A program made the translations under genes and the position numbers. A model generated the notes under the pieces. The model did not search any database and was not told the DNA's origin. It worked only from the letters and a program-made list of their open reading frames with translations. This document shows, one piece after another, positions 1 to 4,751 of a stretch of 6,649 nt of DNA. The stretch is from NCBI GenBank assembly GCA_964505535.1, contig CAZDIU010000298.1:1-6649 (forward strand), read 5' to 3'. Positions within the stretch are counted from its first letter, which is position 1. Each line of letters starts with the position of its first letter. The DNA is from JAABRU01 sp964505535 (GTDB taxonomy: Bacteria; Desulfobacterota; Desulfobacteria; Desulfobacterales; Desulfococcaceae).

Positions 1-35
1 GCTAATTACAATTAATCACACCCCTTTGTCACTTG

Positions 36-305
36 ATGAAATACAAAACCGCATACGAAACCGCATTCAAGGATCATGTCAGCACCTTTGGCGGTCATGC
101 CTATGACGGTCTGTGGCTGATTGCGGAAGCCCTGAAAGCGGTCGGCGATGATCCGGCCAAAATCCGGGATTATCTGGAAACCGCGCAGTTTACCGGCATT
201 GGCGGCGTATTCAAATTCTCCGCGCAGGATCACTGCGGTCTGGACAAAATGGCTTTTGAGATGCTGACCGTCAAAGACGGGAAGTTTGTGGTATACAGCA
301 AGTAA
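36..305 (+). pseudogene. 3' fragment of a LivJ/LivK-type substrate-binding protein gene
   Basis: This encodes about 89 residues matching the C-terminal end of periplasmic binding proteins of the leucine/isoleucine/valine (type 1 periplasmic binding) family. The recognisable parts are STFGGHAYDGLWLIAEAL, the TGIGGVFKFS segment, a DHCGLD turn and the closing MLTVKDGKFVV strand. Whole proteins of this family are about 370-400 residues, so most of the gene is missing. Reading the frame leftwards meets TAA at 3-5, and the few codons between that stop and about position 39 do not resemble the family. The ATG at 36 has no ribosome binding site, so I chose it only as the first ATG of the surviving frame. 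The gene normally heads the liv operon that continues at 2075. Truncation by an insertion to the left, a frameshift or a contig edge are all possible. Family assignment is fairly sure; the reason for truncation is unknown. Confidence 0.75.
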
Positions 306-358
306 CTCTGCCGGAGGGTATGCGATTAAAAATATGTAACGGTTTTTGCAGAGAAAGC

Positions 359-402
359 AGGGGCGGTTTCCTGTGGCCGCCCTTTGGAAAATGGCTGCCC
401 CT
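359..402. repeat. GC-rich palindrome, possible terminator after the binding-protein fragment
   Basis: The outer arms AGGGGC (359-364) and GCCCCT (397-402) are exact complements, and TTTCC (367-371) can pair with GGAAA (386-390). An alternative fold pairs GGGCGG (361-366) with CCGCCC (377-382), followed by only three T residues. The second fold could be a weak intrinsic terminator about 55 bases after the fragment's stop codon. The first fold looks more like a dispersed palindromic repeat. The sequence alone does not choose between them. Confidence 0.4.
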
Positions 403-461
403 ACCCAAAATCCGGACTGCAAACTGAAACTTTTTCCATATTGCTTTTTCCGGCATTTTCA

Positions 462-514
462 GATAAGGGAAATCCTCATGAATGTACAGGAAAAGAGGAT
501 TTCCCTGATCTTTT
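462..514. terminator. Strong stem-loop followed by a short T run
   Basis: The arm GATAAGGGAAATCCTC (462-477) pairs with GAGGATTTCCCTGATC (495-510) at 15 of 16 positions, with a 17-base loop. TTTT follows at 511-514, so on the + strand it could act as an intrinsic terminator for transcription coming from the binding-protein side. It sits about 160 bases past that stop codon, which is far for a dedicated terminator. A palindromic repeat element is an equally good reading. Confidence 0.4.
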
Positions 515-649
515 GATAGTAGCAGCAGGAATTGCGTACTTGATAAAAAGAATCTGAGCCTTGTGCGTATGCGGAAATCCTGCCGGGAAAACCGGTCTCT
601 GAGGCTTTCGGCTCTGACAAGTTTCAGCCAGTGCGCAGCCTTCCAAAAA

Positions 650-715
650 TTTCGTGTATCAAAAAAAGCCGACTTCTCAGAAGAATCGGGCTTCCCGAAA
701 AATTTATACACGAAA
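650..715. repeat. 66-base element with 10-base terminal inverted repeats and an inner hairpin
   Basis: TTTCGTGTAT (650-659) and ATACACGAAA (706-715) are exact reverse complements. Nested between them is an imperfect hairpin at about 666-693, pairing AAGCC.GA.TTCT with AGAA.TC.GGGCTT. Read on the minus strand, this hairpin is followed by a run of seven T residues (complement of 661-667), the form of an intrinsic terminator. No minus-strand gene stands beside it to be terminated. The layout may be a small miniature-repeat element or a decayed terminator. Confidence 0.5.
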
Positions 716-730
716 ACATATGAAATGTTG

Positions 731-797
731 CTTATCAGGAATTTTTGCCCTGATAAGTGCTTATTTTGAGTATTATCAGGGAAACTGACCTGATAAT
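731..797. repeat. Two tandem hairpins with nearly identical stems
   Basis: CTTATCAGG (731-739) pairs perfectly with CCTGATAAG (749-757). Then ATTATCAGG (772-780) pairs perfectly with CCTGATAAT (789-797). The shared stem core TTATCAGG/CCTGATAA therefore occurs four times in alternating orientation in 67 bases, with loops of 9 and 8 bases. The last arm ends 6 bases before the inferred left edge of the cassette array at 803/804 and 19 bases before the CPCC start codon. The motif could be a repeated operator, an RNA regulatory structure or a folded recombination target; nothing here decides. Confidence 0.6.
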
Positions 798-803
798 CAA
801 TGG

Positions 804-1220
804 TTAGGAGTGAAATATGACCAACGAACTACCATGTCCAGCGTGTGGTTTTTTAACTTGTGAGGATAATTATGGAAATTATAGCATATGCGAGATATGC
901 GGCTGGGAGGACGATGGTGTTCAACTTGCAAATTCATGTTCTGGTGGTGGGGCAAATGGAGAGTCTTTGGCTGAGGCACAGGTGAAATCCTTAACTGAAT
1001 ACCCGCTATCAATAGAAATTGCTAACGGTATAAAAAGAAGCCCAAAATGGCGTCCACTCAGTGATGATGAAATCCAAAAATACAATGAACAAAAGGCTCA
1101 ACAGCATTGGCATAACAAGGCTGTACTTTATAAATTTGAGGCTTATTGGTGCAAAAACTCATAACAAACCGGGTGCACGGGAGCCTTCCTCTGGCGCTTT
1201 AGGCCCCGTGACCTGTAGCG
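804..1220 (+). mobile_element. Integron gene cassette 1 (CPCC gene plus attC)
   Basis: The inferred cassette runs from the base after G803 to the crossover G at 1220 of its attC site, about 417 bases. It holds one gene (817-1164) with a 13-base leader and ends in an attC, the standard one-gene cassette layout. The leader begins TTAGGAG. The R'' site CTCATAAC predicts a cassette start of TTATGAG, so six of the seven bases agree. That one mismatch leaves the left edge less certain than the right. The cassette is visibly richer in A+T than the liv genes and carries its own ribosome binding site. Confidence 0.7.
817..1164 (+). CDS. CPCC family small cysteine-rich protein, cassette gene
   Basis: This 115-residue protein matches the cysteine-rich CPCC domain family. 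It has CPACGF at residues 7-12 and the paired CEICGWEDDGVQ at 25-36, giving two CxxC knuckles likely to bind one zinc ion, then the conserved GGGANGESLAEAQ segment at about 44-56. The C-terminal half is polar and probably helical. There is no signal peptide or membrane segment, so it should be cytoplasmic. The start is well supported by AGGAG at 806-810, six bases before the ATG. The stop codon (1162-1164) lies inside the R'' core of the following attC, which is typical of cassette genes. The biological role of the family is not established; a small stress, defence or immunity function is possible, but I have no evidence for one. Confidence 0.88.
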   Translation: MTNELPCPACGFLTCEDNYGNYSICEICGWEDDGVQLANSCSGGGANGESLAEAQVKSLTEYPLSIEIANGIKRSPKWRPLSDDEIQKYNEQKAQQHWHNKAVLYKFEAYWCKNS

Positions 1221-1226
1221 TTGGGC
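1159..1226. repeat. attC recombination site of cassette 1
   Basis: The 68-base imperfect palindrome has R'' TCATAAC at 1159-1165 and R' GTTGGGC at 1220-1226, which fits GTTRRRY. The L'' arm (GG 1172-1173, T 1174, CACGGG 1176-1181 written with its neighbours) pairs with the L' arm CCCGTGACC (1205-1213). G1175 is left unpaired, which is the extrahelical base that gives attC sites their polarity. GCC (1183-1185) can extend the stem with GGC (1202-1204), leaving A1182 as a second bulge. A variable loop closes the structure. The expected crossover is between G1220 and T1221. Confidence 0.85.
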
Positions 1227-1760
1227 GCAATAAGTACGTATGAAAGAAAAAGAATATCGAACTTTAAGAGGTTTTCTGTATAGTGATGAACCTGATGAGG
1301 AGACTTATTTTGCATATTCTGCCACATTAAGAATTTTTGGAGACATCAACGAGTTAACTGAAATTACGAATAATCTCGGTTTTGAACCAACATCATATCA
1401 TAAAAAAGGAGATAGGCGGGGGCCAAAATCACCACCTTATAATTATGATATGTGGTCATATAAAGCCCAAGTAGATAAAGAAGCCGCCATAGAGTCTCAC
1501 ATTGATGGGCTGTGGTCAAAGTTGAAGCCGCATAAAGAGTATTTGCTTGAACTGAAGAAAACTTTAACAGTTGATGTTTTTCTTGGCTATCGATCAAACT
1601 GTGATCATGCCGGAATTGAGGTACCGCATACTTCACTTGAAATGTTTACAGAATTAAAAATTCCGTTCGGGTTATCAATAATAGTGGCTTGATCGCCCAA
1701 CAAAACCATGCATCGGATTTCTATTCCGCTGCGTTCCATAGCAACCGGTGATGGTTGACG
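1221..1760 (+). mobile_element. Integron gene cassette 2 (DUF4279 gene plus attC)
   Basis: This cassette runs from T1221, just after the crossover base of the preceding attC, to G1760 of its own attC, about 540 bases. Its first bases are TTGGGCG. Preceded by the crossover G they give GTTGGGCG, the exact complement of its R'' site CGCCCAAC (1694-1701). Such self-matching of the two ends is what a circularised cassette requires, and it is the strongest single sign that this is a true cassette. It holds one gene with a 19-base leader and is A+T rich like cassette 1. Confidence 0.82.
1240..1692 (+). CDS. DUF4279 domain protein, cassette gene
   Basis: This 150-residue protein carries the DUF4279 pattern: an opening strand AYSATLRIFGD near residues 25-35, the ELTEITNNLGFEPTSYHKKGDRRG segment near 37-60, a MWSYKAQ strand near 71-77, a middle helix with SHIDGLWSKLKP, and a closing strand FGLSIIV. 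No signal peptide or membrane segment is seen. The family's function is unknown. The ATG follows a leader of only 19 bases with no clear Shine-Dalgarno sequence, so translation may be weak or coupled to the upstream cassette transcript. The stop codon at 1690-1692 is two bases before the attC core. It has no link to amino acid transport and sits here as cassette cargo. Family call is good; role unknown. Confidence 0.85.
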   Translation: MKEKEYRTLRGFLYSDEPDEETYFAYSATLRIFGDINELTEITNNLGFEPTSYHKKGDRRGPKSPPYNYDMWSYKAQVDKEAAIESHIDGLWSKLKPHKEYLLELKKTLTVDVFLGYRSNCDHAGIEVPHTSLEMFTELKIPFGLSIIVA

Positions 1761-1766
1761 TTATGA
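1694..1766. repeat. attC recombination site of cassette 2
   Basis: R'' is CGCCCAAC at 1694-1701 and the R' position is GTTATGA at 1760-1766. The L'' arm AACCAT (1704-1709) pairs with ATGGTT (1751-1756). G1710 is extrahelical. CATCGG (1711-1716) then pairs with CCGGTG (1745-1750), including one T-G wobble. The central region 1717-1744 forms the variable loop. The bases after G1760 do not match R'' of this site, as expected when they belong to whatever lies downstream of the array rather than to this cassette. Confidence 0.85.
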
Positions 1767-1809
1767 CGCATAATGAATTGATTGACAGAAAATAATTGTC
1801 ATGAGAAAA

Positions 1810-1854
1810 GACAGGGTTTGTCCTGCCCGAAAGCCCCTGTCACGGAAATTTTTT
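1810..1854 (+). terminator. Possible weak terminator downstream of the cassette array
   Basis: GACAGGG (1810-1816) pairs perfectly with CCCTGTC (1835-1841). TTT (1817-1819) can add to the stem by pairing with AAA (1830-1832). A run of six T residues follows at 1849-1854, but after a 7-base gap, longer than a good intrinsic terminator allows. It could stop cassette transcripts before livH. Confidence 0.3.
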
Positions 1855-1882
1855 CATGATAACATATTTTCATGATAACATA
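1851..1882. repeat. Perfect tandem duplication of a 16-base unit
   Basis: TTTTCATGATAACATA occurs twice with no spacer, at 1851-1866 and 1867-1882. The unit contains the small dyad TCATGA. Such a repeat may be a pair of protein-binding sites in the livH leader or a replication-slippage product. Confidence 0.75.
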
Positions 1883-2074
1883 ATAAAGTGCTTAACTGTT
1901 TTTTATGAAAAGAGCGTATCTGTGACAGAACTTCCTGAACAGGCAGTTGCAGAAATTTCAAAAATTGTAACAGGCTGATCAGAATATGTTTGTCAAATGG
2001 CTTCTTAATAAATCTGCATCCGAAAGATGCTGCAACAAATTTTTTGCCAAATCACAGGATTTGCCGGAACAGAC

Positions 2075-2974
2075 ATGAACACCAGCGGATTTTCCGATTT
2101 ACTGCAGTTTATCATTATGGGTGTGCAGCGGGGCAGCATTTACGCGCTGGCTGCCATGGGATTCAACATCATTTACAATGCCACAGGCATCATCAATTTT
2201 GCCCAGGGCGAGTTTGTGGTGCTGGGCGGCCTGATGATGGTCACTCTGACCATGAGCCTAAAACTTTCCATTCCCTTTGCCTTTCTGCTCACAGTTCTTT
2301 TTGTGACAGTGGTGGGCATTCTCATGGAGCGTTTCACCATCAACCCGGTCAAATCGCCGTCCGTCATGCGGCTGATCATCATCACCATTGCCGTGTCCAT
2401 TCTGCTCAAGGGAGCGGCCATGTGCCTATGGGGCAAGGAATCCCATTACATGCGCCATTTTTCCGGAGACGATCCCATAGAATTTCTGGGCGCAACCATT
2501 CTGCCTCAGACTTTGTGGATTATCGGCATTCTGATGCTGGTCGTGACAGGATTCATCTTTTTTTTCAACCACACCATGACCGGAAAATGTATGCGTGCCT
2601 GTGCGATCAACCGGGATGCAGCACGGCTGGCCGGCATCAGCGACCGGAACATGGTCATGCTTTCCTTTGCTCTGTCCGCAGGCATCGGTGCGGTGGCCGG
2701 AATCATCATCACACCCATTATCCAGATGGATTACGGCAGAGGCATCATGATTGGTCTCAAGGGCTTTGGCGCTGCTGTGGTGGGCGGACTGGGAAACAGC
2801 ATGGGCGCGGTTGTGGCCGGTATTCTGCTGGGCGTGGTGGAAGCCATTGGCGGAGGCTACATTTCCTCACATTATATGGATGCCATCGCGCTGCTGATTC
2901 TGCTGGCTGTGCTTTTTGTGCGTCCCAGCGGCATTTTCGGCAGTTCCGAGGCTGCACGTCTGAAAGATTTCTGA
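2075..2974 (+). CDS. livH: Branched-chain amino acid ABC transporter permease LivH
   Basis: This inner-membrane permease should pair with LivM to form the channel for leucine, isoleucine, valine or related amides. From the chosen start it is 299 residues, normal for LivH. The LivH/LivM core motif INFAQGEF sits at residues 40-47. A cytoplasmic loop near 169-190 (TGKCMRACAINRDAARLAGI) should contact the ATPases, followed by GLKGFGAAVVGGLG at 227-240 and a final membrane helix before FVRPSGIFG. About eight hydrophobic segments are visible. I prefer ATG 2075 because the product then begins like other LivH proteins. The upstream in-frame ATG at 2027 would add 16 unmatched residues and lies in a small hairpin. 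Neither start has a strong ribosome binding site. The stop is one base from the livM start, so the two are probably translationally coupled. Confidence 0.93.
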   Translation: MNTSGFSDLLQFIIMGVQRGSIYALAAMGFNIIYNATGIINFAQGEFVVLGGLMMVTLTMSLKLSIPFAFLLTVLFVTVVGILMERFTINPVKSPSVMRLIIITIAVSILLKGAAMCLWGKESHYMRHFSGDDPIEFLGATILPQTLWIIGILMLVVTGFIFFFNHTMTGKCMRACAINRDAARLAGISDRNMVMLSFALSAGIGAVAGIIITPIIQMDYGRGIMIGLKGFGAAVVGGLGNSMGAVVAGILLGVVEAIGGGYISSHYMDAIALLILLAVLFVRPSGIFGSSEAARLKDF

Positions 2975-2975
2975 T

Positions 2976-3986
2976 ATGGGAAAAAAGGATTATATTGCAC
3001 TTTTCATTTTTGCTCTGTTTCTTGCCATTGTTCCCCTGATTCTGGACAATGACTATTACACCGGGATTCTGGTTTTTACCGGTCTCAACTGCCTGACCTG
3101 CATCGGTCTGAGTCTGCTCATGGGTTATGCGGGGCAGATTTCCATGGGACATGCGGCCTTTTACGGCATTGGAGCCTATACCTCGGCCATACTCACTGTC
3201 CAATACGGATGGTCTCCCTGGACTGCCATGTTCGCGGGAGCGGTTCTGGTTATGGTTACAGCCCTGGTGGTGGGCATTCCCTCTCTGCGTCTCAGGGGGC
3301 ATTATCTGGCCATGGCAACTCTGGGATTTGGTTCCATTGTGCATATTGTGGCTTTGGCAGCCATCGGACTGACCGGAGGACCCGGAGGCATCAACGGCAT
3401 TCCAGGTTTTGAAATCATGGGATTTGCCCTTGATACAGATGTGCGTTTTTATTATTTCACCTGGATCACTGTGCTTCTGGGACTGTTTCTGGCCATTAAC
3501 CTGATTCACTCCCGCATTGGCCGGGGACTGCGCGCGATTCACGGCAGCGAGGATGCTGCCTCCTCATCCGGAGTCAATACTTCTGTGTACAAAATTCAGA
3601 TCTTTGTCATCAGTGCGGTTTATGCGTCCGTATCAGGCAGTCTTTATGCTTCCTATGTGAATTTCATAGAGCCTGATCCCTTCAGTGTCATGCACTCGGT
3701 TCTGCTGGTGACAATGGTGGCTGTGGGCGGAATGCACAGAATATGGGGAGCGGTCACAGGCGCTGTGCTTCTTTCTGTGCTGCCGGAGATTCTGGCTTCC
3801 TCGGATGCGCTTTTTTCCCTGCTGGGACTTGCCTACAAAACCGATTATGATATGCTCATCTACGGCTGCATTCTGCTGTCCATCATGCTTTTTCTCCCTG
3901 AAGGACTTCTGGACGGCATTTTCCGGGGACTGGATTTTGCTGTGCGTATCTTCAGAAAGCCCGGAAAGGAGGCGCAGACATCATGA
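2976..3986 (+). CDS. livM: Branched-chain amino acid ABC transporter permease LivM
   Basis: This is the second membrane subunit of the importer, 336 residues with an N-terminal hydrophobic run directly after MGKKDY. It has the LivM signature GYAGQISMGHA at residues 50-60, SLRLRGHYLAMATLGFG near 103-119, the LTGGPGGING loop at 132-141 and a cytoplasmic coupling loop GRGLRAIHGSEDAASSSGVN at 182-201. A conserved VNFIEPDPFS segment follows near 228-237. The start codon comes one base after the livH stop with only a weak AAAGA upstream, so it is likely translated by coupling. The last codons overlap livG in the ATGA arrangement. It lacks the long N-terminal extension of E. coli LivM, as is usual in many other bacteria. 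Confidence 0.94.
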   Translation: MGKKDYIALFIFALFLAIVPLILDNDYYTGILVFTGLNCLTCIGLSLLMGYAGQISMGHAAFYGIGAYTSAILTVQYGWSPWTAMFAGAVLVMVTALVVGIPSLRLRGHYLAMATLGFGSIVHIVALAAIGLTGGPGGINGIPGFEIMGFALDTDVRFYYFTWITVLLGLFLAINLIHSRIGRGLRAIHGSEDAASSSGVNTSVYKIQIFVISAVYASVSGSLYASYVNFIEPDPFSVMHSVLLVTMVAVGGMHRIWGAVTGAVLLSVLPEILASSDALFSLLGLAYKTDYDMLIYGCILLSIMLFLPEGLLDGIFRGLDFAVRIFRKPGKEAQTS

Positions 3987-4744
3987 GGCAAGCCTTTCTG
4001 AATGTAAAGGAACTGCGCAAAGTGTTCGGCGGGGTGGTGGCAGTCAATGATCTGAGTTTTGAGGCTGAGGAAGGCCATATCACTTCGGTCATCGGCCCCA
4101 ACGGTGCGGGAAAAACTACCATGTTCAATCTCATTACCGGATTCACCAAACCCAGTTCGGGTCAGGTTTTTCTCAAAGAAAGGGAAATCAGCGGCATGAA
4201 GGTTCACCATATCGCTGCAATGGGTGTGGCACGAACCTTTCAGCATGTGCAGATCTTTCCGGAAATGACGGTTTTGGAAAATGTCATGGTGGGACGCCAT
4301 ACCCGTTCCTCATCCGGACTGGTGCATTCCTTTCTGATCCCCCCGTTTTTCCGCAAAGAGGAAAGGAAAATCCGCGAAGATGCTGCCCGGTGGCTTGCCT
4401 TTGCCGGTCTGGAAACGCTGGCAGAGCGATCAGCCGGAAGCCTGCCGCTGGGGAATCAGCGGATGCTGGAAATTGCGCGGGCAATGGCAGCAGAACCGCA
4501 GTTTCTCCTGCTGGACGAACCCGCGTCCGGTCTCAATGCCCGTGAAACCCTTGTCATGGGAGAACTGATTGGAAAGATCAAAGAAATGGGCATCACCGTG
4601 CTGCTGGTGGAGCATGACATGGAACTGGTCATGGATGTGTCTGACAAAGTGGTGGTCATCAATTTCGGAACCTGCATTGCCCAGGGAACTCCGGCAGAAG
4701 TGCAGGTCAATCCGAAGGTGATAGCGGCTTATCTGGGGGAATGA
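3983..4744 (+). CDS. livG: Branched-chain amino acid ABC transporter ATP-binding protein LivG
   Basis: This cytoplasmic ATPase of 253 residues should pair with LivF to power import. Walker A is GPNGAGKTT at residues 38-46, the Q-loop glutamine is Q87 in RTFQH, Walker B is FLLLDEP with D178 and E179, and the switch histidine is H211 in VEHDM. The C-terminal GTPAEVQVNPKVIAAYLGE is typical of LivG. The ABC signature reads SLPLGNQ at 153-159, more divergent than the usual LSYGQQ of LivG, with proline and asparagine at unusual places. The start is secure: AAAGGAGG at 3965-3972 precedes ATG 3983, which overlaps the livM stop by one ATGA. The gene order H-M-G-F supports the name. Confidence 0.95.
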   Translation: MRQAFLNVKELRKVFGGVVAVNDLSFEAEEGHITSVIGPNGAGKTTMFNLITGFTKPSSGQVFLKEREISGMKVHHIAAMGVARTFQHVQIFPEMTVLENVMVGRHTRSSSGLVHSFLIPPFFRKEERKIREDAARWLAFAGLETLAERSAGSLPLGNQRMLEIARAMAAEPQFLLLDEPASGLNARETLVMGELIGKIKEMGITVLLVEHDMELVMDVSDKVVVINFGTCIAQGTPAEVQVNPKVIAAYLGE

Positions 4745-4751
4745 TTTCAAT

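Larger units (their letters stand above)
306..803. other. Gene-free spacer rich in inverted repeats
   Basis: I find no convincing gene here. Open frames exist on both strands (for example the complement of 271-711), but they lack a family signature and a ribosome binding site, and they run through the palindromes. The stretch contains a GC-rich palindrome at 359-402, a 16-base-arm hairpin at 462-510, a 10-base inverted repeat at 650-715 and two similar hairpins at 731-797, each listed separately. It lies between the binding-protein fragment and the left end of the cassette array. No integron integrase gene and no clear attI site are present in it. Confidence 0.6.
1767..2074. other. Gene-free stretch between the cassette array and livH
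   Basis: No confident gene and no clear sigma-70 promoter is visible. The stretch holds a TGACA-N9-TGTCA dyad (1783-1801), a hairpin with a distant T run (1810-1854), a perfect tandem 16-base repeat (1851-1882) and a small hairpin GCATC-cgaaa-GATGC (2016-2030). A 40-codon open frame from ATG 1856 to TGA 1976-1978 exists, but it has no family signature and its first codons lie in the tandem repeat. The region may be the original spacer between the binding-protein gene and livH, or a decayed third cassette. Confidence 0.5.

Noticed and set aside
271..711. 146-codon open frame on the minus strand in the spacer
   Set aside because: It shows no recognisable family, overlaps the end of the binding-protein fragment, reads through three palindromes and has no clear ribosome binding site.
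563..769. 68-codon open frame on the + strand
   Set aside because: Its composition follows the repeats at 650-757, and it shows no domain or start signal.
731..797. CRISPR array
   Set aside because: The repeated unit is only 8-9 bases and alternates in orientation, with no direct repeats of regular spacing.
731..803. Possible attI or attC directly left of cassette 1
   Set aside because: The hairpins have no R'' heptamer and no L''/L' arms with an extrahelical base, and no integrase gene is nearby.
1890..1952. Possible third attC starting at GCTTAAC
   Set aside because: The R''-like heptamer fits the pattern, but the arms pair for only five bases and the facing GTTGCAG does not fit GTTRRRY.
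1990..3039. 349-codon frame overlapping livH in another frame
   Set aside because: Its product is very rich in His, Arg and Cys, as expected of a shadow of livH, which has clear family motifs in its own frame.
2757..3542. 261-codon minus-strand frame across livH and livM
   Set aside because: Antisense shadow of two well-supported permease genes, with no motif of its own.
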